This document shows positions 58,142-64,000 of a stretch of 64,000 bases of DNA, one piece after another. The DNA comes from Pachyseris speciosa. Lineage: Eukaryota > Cnidaria > Anthozoa > Scleractinia > Pachyseridae. Position 1 is the stretch's first letter. The number at the start of each line of letters is the position of its first letter. A program made the translations under genes and the position numbers. A model generated the notes under the pieces. The model worked only from the letters and a program-made list of their open reading frames with translations, was not told the origin of the DNA and searched no databases. The stretch covers positions 1-64,000 of the forward strand of contig JAEMWC010000191.1 of NCBI GenBank assembly GCA_016490735.1, read 5' to 3'.

Positions 58142-61100
58142 ACCATAAAAGTACATGTGTATACACTACCATACATGGCCATACACTGACCTACATGGGC
58201 ACACACAGGCGTACATGGGCATACACAGGCGTTTACGGCTATACACGGCCATACATGGCCATACATAAGTATACATGGCCATACACAGGCATACATGGGC
58301 GTACATGGGCATACACAGGCGTACACGGCTATACACGGGTATACATGGCCATACACAAGTATACATGGCCATACACGGGCATACATGGGCGTACAAGGGC
58401 ATACACAGGCGTACACGGGCATAAACAAGTATACATGGACATACACAACTATACATGGCCATACACGGGCATACATTGCCATACACGGGCGTACACGGCT
58501 ATACACAAGTATACATGGCCATACACGGGCATACATGGGCGTACATGGGCATACACAGGCGTACACGGGCATGCACAAGTATACATGGATATACACGGCT
58601 ATACATGGCCATACACGGGCATACATTGCAATACACGGGCGTACACGGCTATACACGGGCATACATGACCATACACGGGCACACATGGCCATACACGAGC
58701 GTACACGGCCATACACGGGCATACATGGCCATACACAAGTATACATGGACATACACGGCTATACATGGCCATACACGGGCATACATGGCCATACACGGGC
58801 GTACACGGCTATACACGGGCATATATAGCCATACACAAGTATACACGGACATGCACAGGTATACATGGCCATACACGGGCGTACACGGCTATACACGGGC
58901 ATACATGGCCATACACAAGTATACAGGGCCATACACGGGCACACATGGGCGTACATGGGCATACACAGGCGTACACGAGCATACACAAGTATACATGGAC
59001 ATACACGGCTATACATTGCCATACACGGGCATACATTGCCATACACGGGCGTACACGGCTATACACGGGCATACATGGCCATACACGGGCATACATGGCC
59101 ATACACGGGCGTACACGGCTATACACGGGCATACATGACCATACACGGGCACACATGGCCATACACGGGCGTACACGGCCATACACGGGCATACATGGCC
59201 ATACACAAGTATACATGGACATACACGGCTATACATGGCCATACACGGGCATACATGGCCATACACGGGCGTACACGGCTATACACGGGCATATATAGCC
59301 ATACACAAGTATACACGGACATACACGGGTATACATGGCCATACACGGGCGTACACGGCTATACACGGGCATACATGGCCATACACAAGTATACAGGGCC
59401 ATACACGGGCACACATGGGCGTACATGGGCATACACAGGCGTACACGGGCATACTCAAGTATACATGGACATACACGGCTATACATTGCCATACACGGGC
59501 GTACACGGCTATACACGGGCATACATGGCCATACACGGGCATACATGGCCATACACGGGCGTACACGGCTATACACGGGCATACATGGCCATACACGGGC
59601 ATACATGGCCATACACGGGCATAAATGGCCATACACAGGTATACATGAACATACACGGGTATACATAGGCATACACGGTCGTACACGGCTATACACAGGG
59701 ATACATGCCCATAACCAAGTATACATAAAGATACACGGGTATACATGGCCATACACGGGGATACACAGCTATACACGGGGATACATGACCATACACAAGT
59801 ATACATGGACATACACGGGTATACATGGCCATACACGGGCGTATATTGCCATACACGGGCATACATGGCCATACACGGGCGTACACGGCTATACACGGGC
59901 ATACATGGCCATAGACAAGTATACACGGACATACACGGGTGTACATGGCCATACACGGGTGTACACGGCTATACCCGGGCATACATGGCTATACATGGGC
60001 ATACATGGCCATACACAAGTATACATGGACATACACGGGTATACATGGCCATACACGGGCATTCATGGCCATACACGGGCGTACGCGGCTATACAAGGGC
60101 ATACATGGCCATACACTGGTGTACACGGGCATACATAAGTATACATGTACATACACGGGTATACATGGCCATACACGGGCATACATGGCCATACACAGGC
60201 ATACATGGCCATACACGGGCATATATCGCCATACACGGGCATAAATGGCCATACACAAGTATACATGGACATACATGGGTATACATGGCCATAAATGGGA
60301 GTACACGGCTATACACGGGCATACATGGCCATACACAAGTATACATGAACATACACCGGTATACATGCCCATACACGGGCGTACACGGCTATACACGGGT
60401 ATACATGCCCATACACAAGTATACATGAACATACACGGGTATACATGGCCATACACGGGCATACACGGGTATACATGGCCATACACGGGCATTCATGGCC
60501 ATACACGGGCGTACACGGCTATACACGGGCATACATTGCCATACACAGGCGTACACGGGTATACACGGGCATACATAGCCATACACAAGTATACATGGAC
60601 ATACAGGGGTATACATGGCCATACACGGGCGTGCACAGTTATACACGGGCATACATAGCCATACACAAGTATACATGGACATAGGATACTTCACAAATTA
60701 ATGTGATCAAGTAAGCTGAAGCCACTACAAGCCACTTTTAGTGGCTTCAGCTTACTTGATCACATTAATTTGTGAAGTATCCTTGTCACTCCAGCCACAT
60801 CCCACAAGCTTTACGTTTTCATTGCTTTTTATACATGGACATACACGGGTATACATGGCCATACACAGGCGTACACGGGTATACACGGGCATACATAGCC
60901 ATACTCAAGTATACATGGACATAGACGGGTATACATGGCCATACACAGGCGTACACGGGTATACACGGGCATACATAGCCATACACAAGTATACATGGAC
61001 ATATACGGGCGTACACGGGCATACACGGGCATACATGGCCATACACAAGTATACATGGCCATATACGGGCGTACACAGGCATACACGGTCATACACAAGT

Positions 61101-61312
61101 ATACATGGCCATACATGGACGTACACGGGTATACACGCACTTACATGGGTATACACGGGCATACATGGCCATACACTGTTGTACATGGCTACACACGGGC
61201 AGACATGGCTATACACGGGCATACATGGGCATACACTGTTGTACATGGCTATACACGGGCATACTTGGCCAAACGCGGGCATATATGGTCATAGACTGGC
61301 GTTCATGGTTTA
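58142..61312 (+). repeat. Satellite array: 10-bp units, 20-bp dimers, 470-bp higher order
   Basis: About 3.1 kb of decamers, mainly ATACATGGCC and ATACACGGGC, with variants such as ATACACAAGT and GTACACGGCT. Blocks starting near 58295, 58765 and 59235, and near 58865 and 59335, repeat at exactly 470 bases (47 decamers). The units contain almost no stop codons on either strand, so long frames arise in several frames; these are by-products of the repeat and not genes. A 146-base insert interrupts at 60684-60829. The array resumes in reverse orientation at 63897. Confidence 0.95.
60684..60782. repeat. Perfect 44-bp inverted repeat inside the satellite
   Basis: Arms 60684-60727 and 60739-60782 are exact reverse complements (GGATACTTCACAAATTAATG ...) around an 11-base loop. 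The sequence is unrelated to the satellite and is followed by about 47 more foreign bases. It is probably a fold-back or MITE insertion. Confidence 0.9.
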
Positions 61313-61840
61313 TTTCTTTGAAAAGTGCGTATCCGGAACCCGAGTACGGAGCGCTGCCGACTTTGAAGTTAATTTAGCTAAACTTGGAAGCGATTGAGAA
61401 TTTCCATCAAAGTCAAAGCGCAAAAATGGCGTAAATGATGTTTATATTAACCACGAATGGTTGTGAAGTGGATGAAGAAACAAGTTGTGTGATTGAAATC
61501 GTTACAGTTACTGAAAAAGGCGAGTATACACAATCAACTGAGTACAAATCCGAATTTAATTTCAAAGTTGTAGCTTAGTAATATTATTGCAAGTTTGGCG
61601 TTGTGAAGTCCATTTCGGTCTCGAGTATGGCCCGAGGCTGCAAGCACAGTTTTTCCCAATACGGACCGACTTAGGTCGGCAAATAACATAATTGTATAAC
61701 ATCCTTTTCATGGGAGAGATATTTACTGAGAAAACTTCATGATTCTTGTGGGCACTCAAATCCTGAGGCTTCATCTTGCTGTGCTTCTGGTTATAACCGA
61801 AATGTATAGCCGAAGGAAACAAAGTAACATTTCAGAAGGC
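61313..61840. other. Spacer between the satellite and gypsy remnant
   Basis: No coding segment could be supported; it may contain decayed upstream element sequence. Confidence 0.35.
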
Positions 61841-63896
61841 TCGTGAAATCGCGCGTACAGAGGAAGCTACTAAACTCCAATTACAGGCCATGACAAACTC
61901 CATCCAAGTTAATTCCCTAGGCAGAAGAGAATTGAGCAAAGGCAAAAACAAGCCTAAAAGTAAGCCGCATTGGGAGAAAAGAGGCCACAAAGGAAAGGAG
62001 TACAAACAGGTCGACCGACCGAAGCAGACCCTGATGAAAGAGTTTTCTTAGGGATTCTGACTGCAGAACAATGTCAGGACACAAATAACTGTACAGGTGA
62101 GATTGATAATATCCAGTCGGAAGGACATTGTAACAAAGCCATAGTTGAAATGCAGCTAACTGCCAAGCCATACCACAGGCACACCACACCAATAAAGTGT
62201 AAGATAGATACTGGTGCAGAGATGAATGCAATGTCCAAGCGGGACTATGACAAAGTGGTTACACAGCCCCTAGAAAGACATCTCATTCCACCGCAGTGCA
62301 AAATCACAGCTTATGGAGGACACCACATAAACAGTCTTGGCTCCTGTCAGTTGTATCTACACCACAATGGTGATGTTAAGGCAGTGTCATTTGAAGTTAC
62401 CGAAGTCACAGGCCCGACAATGCTAGGTTGCAAAACTTGCAGTGACTTAGAACTTGTGAAATTTGACTGCAACCTTACACAGGGATCAAATGTACAAGAC
62501 AAGACAAAGCCGTCACCCGATAGTCAGCAGAGTGTCAAATCTCACATCCAACTCACCAAAGAGGAACTCCTCAGTGACTACCAGGACCGCTTCGAAGGGC
62601 TAGGCAAGTTCAGAATGTAGCCATACCATTTAACCATTGAACCTGACGCAGAACTCGTCAGTCATCCACCGCGCTCGGTATCAGTCCACTTACGAGAGCT
62701 CTACGGGCTAGAAATCGACAATATGCTGGAACTTGTTGTCATCACACCAGTTGACATACCTACAGATTGGGTAAACAGCAAAGTTCTGTCAGAGTCAACA
62801 AATGAAAAGGGAGAGATTACTAAGCTTAGAGTATTCCTAGATCCCCGGGACTTAACCAAGTGGGTCAAGAGGGAACAACACTTCTGCAAAACAATCGATG
62901 AAGTGGTGACTCAACTCAACGATGCCAAGTTCTTTACACTTGTTAATGCTAAGAAAGGGTATTGGCACGTCCCACTTGACGAATCAAGCTCCTACCTCAC
63001 TAGCTTTTCTAACCCCTTTGGTAGATTTCGTTTCACCAGGCTGCCCTTTGGTCTATATGTCTCTCTCTCAAGACATATTCCTAAAAAAGGTCGACACAGC
63101 CCTCGAAGGCCTCACGGGTGTCACAGACATTGCATTGCAGCCTCATGGAACGTGCACAGCAAGAAGGCATAGTGTTTAACAAAGAGAAGTTGCAATTCAA
63201 AAGCGAAGAGATTAGCTTCTTCGGACACACCTGGACACCCCAAGGTGTAAGACCTGATGACAGCAAAGTCTCAGCTATACAAAACATGCAATCCCCAGAA
63301 GATGTCAAGAGTCTTCAAAGTTTCCTAGGCCTGGTCAACTACCTCACACGGTACTCAGGCCCCCTAGCCACCATTACTGCTCCTCTCCGTGAGTTAACTA
63401 AGAAAGAGGTAGCCTATATGTGGGGGCCAGAACATGATCGTGCATTTAATGCAGTTAAAGCTGAAGTGTCCACCCTCGGTGTGCTCAGATATTTCGACCC
63501 CAACGCCAGGTGCTGAAGTACCTATTGCTGATGCCTTGTCAAGAATCTCACCACAACCGACATCTGGCAACAACCACCTACCTCAGTTTGACATATACCA
63601 TGTCACCAGGTCGCTTACTGCATCGCCAGCGAGACTGCAGCAGATTCGGGAAGAGACGGTCCATGATTTTCACCATGAGCAAACTGAAAGAGATGGATTA
63701 CAAAGGATGGCCATATAAGAGAGAAAAATGCCCAGAAGCATTGCACGATTTCTGGAACTTTCGAGACGAGTTAACCATTGAAGATGGGTTAATACTTAAG
63801 GGTGATCGCATCGTTATCCAGCCATCCCTTCGACAGGAGATGTTAGAAATCATTCATCAAGGGTATCTGGGTCAGGAGAAATGCCTGCTCCGAGCC
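61841..63896 (+). mobile_element. Decayed Ty3/gypsy gag-pol remnant between inverted satellite arrays
   Basis: In order: a gag tail (about 61850-62030, no zinc knuckle); a retropepsin frame to 62620 with CKIDTGAEMNAMSKRDYD; a TAG before the RT; RT at 62723-63070 (LRVFLDPRDLTKWVKREQ, RFRFTRLPFGLYVS); then RT thumb at 63140-63510 (SFFGHTWTPQGVRPDDSKV, LQSFLGLVNYLTRYSG). The first catalytic Asp of RT is Asn (LVNAKKGYWHV), and the YxDD box is lost in a small deletion near 63120-63140. RNase H is almost wholly deleted at about 63510, where the frame jumps to EVPIADALSRISPQ. The integrase zinc region begins (IIHQGYLGQEKCLLRA) and stops abruptly at satellite sequence. Confidence 0.8.
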
Positions 63897-64000
63897 TGTA
63901 TGGCCATGTATGTCTGTGTATGTCCATGTATACTTGTGTATGGCCATGTATGCCCGTGTATACCCGTGTACGCCCGTGTATGGCCATGTATACCCGTGTA
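63897..64000 (-). repeat. Same satellite, reverse orientation (runs off right edge)
   Basis: Decamers such as GGCCATGTAT and GCCCGTGTAT are the reverse complement of the units at 58142-61312. Confidence 0.95.

Noticed and set aside
58120..61397. Many long overlapping frames on both strands with Tyr-Thr-Gly/His-Gly-His or Cys-Met-Pro-Val repeats
   Set aside because: They follow from a stop-free 10-base satellite read in different frames; several overlap on both strands and none has a non-repeat domain.

Overview
The window looks like nuclear DNA of an anthozoan cnidarian, probably a stony coral. It is AT-rich, its genes have short exons and GT-AG introns, and it is packed with Penelope-like elements, Ty3/gypsy and LINE fragments, a Merlin/ISXO2-type transposase gene, tRNA-derived repeats and many short inverted-repeat elements. 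The species is inferred from this repeat and gene mix and was not tested.

The main structure is a mirror-image gene block. Left arm: gene C (minus, ATG at 7594, running off the left edge), an intact three-exon Merlin-type transposase gene (plus, 10848-14600) and an intact five-exon RING/TRAF-type protein gene, TRAF A (plus, 19818-24216). Right arm, same order in reverse: TRAF B (minus, 37141-27858), a second Merlin gene (minus, 48629-45292) and gene D, a paralogue of C (plus, from 49552). Relative orientation, intron positions and phases are kept in all three pairs, and the axis lies near 25-28 kb. This suggests an old inverted segmental duplication. Every left copy reads open as far as I can follow it. 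Every right copy has at least one lesion: a +1 frameshift and TGA in the TRAF B RING exon, TAG plus a frameshift in Merlin 2, and an out-of-register poly-G run in gene D.

Later insertions sit in this framework. A BTB-BACK gene without introns lies in TRAF B intron 2. A Ty3/gypsy LTR element (51606-55883) with near-identical LTRs lies in a gene D intron; it keeps gag, protease and integrase but lacks reverse transcriptase and RNase H. A nest at 39.8-43.7 kb holds a 5'-truncated LINE next to a Penelope-like element, which is itself split by a tRNA-derived SINE and a short inverted-repeat element. A second Penelope 3' fragment with a hammerhead-like motif lies in Merlin 2 intron 1. Two inverted 1.45-kb repeats lie at 30.4 and 56.1 kb, and two inverted 1-kb repeats at 1.3 and 24.2 kb.

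The right end (58.1-61.3 kb) is a satellite of 10-bp units paired into 20-bp dimers, with a 470-bp higher-order period. It is followed by a decayed gypsy gag-pol remnant and then by the same satellite in reverse orientation to the window edge. All protein coordinates were derived by hand splicing, so exon borders rest on splice consensus, reading phase and agreement between paralogues.
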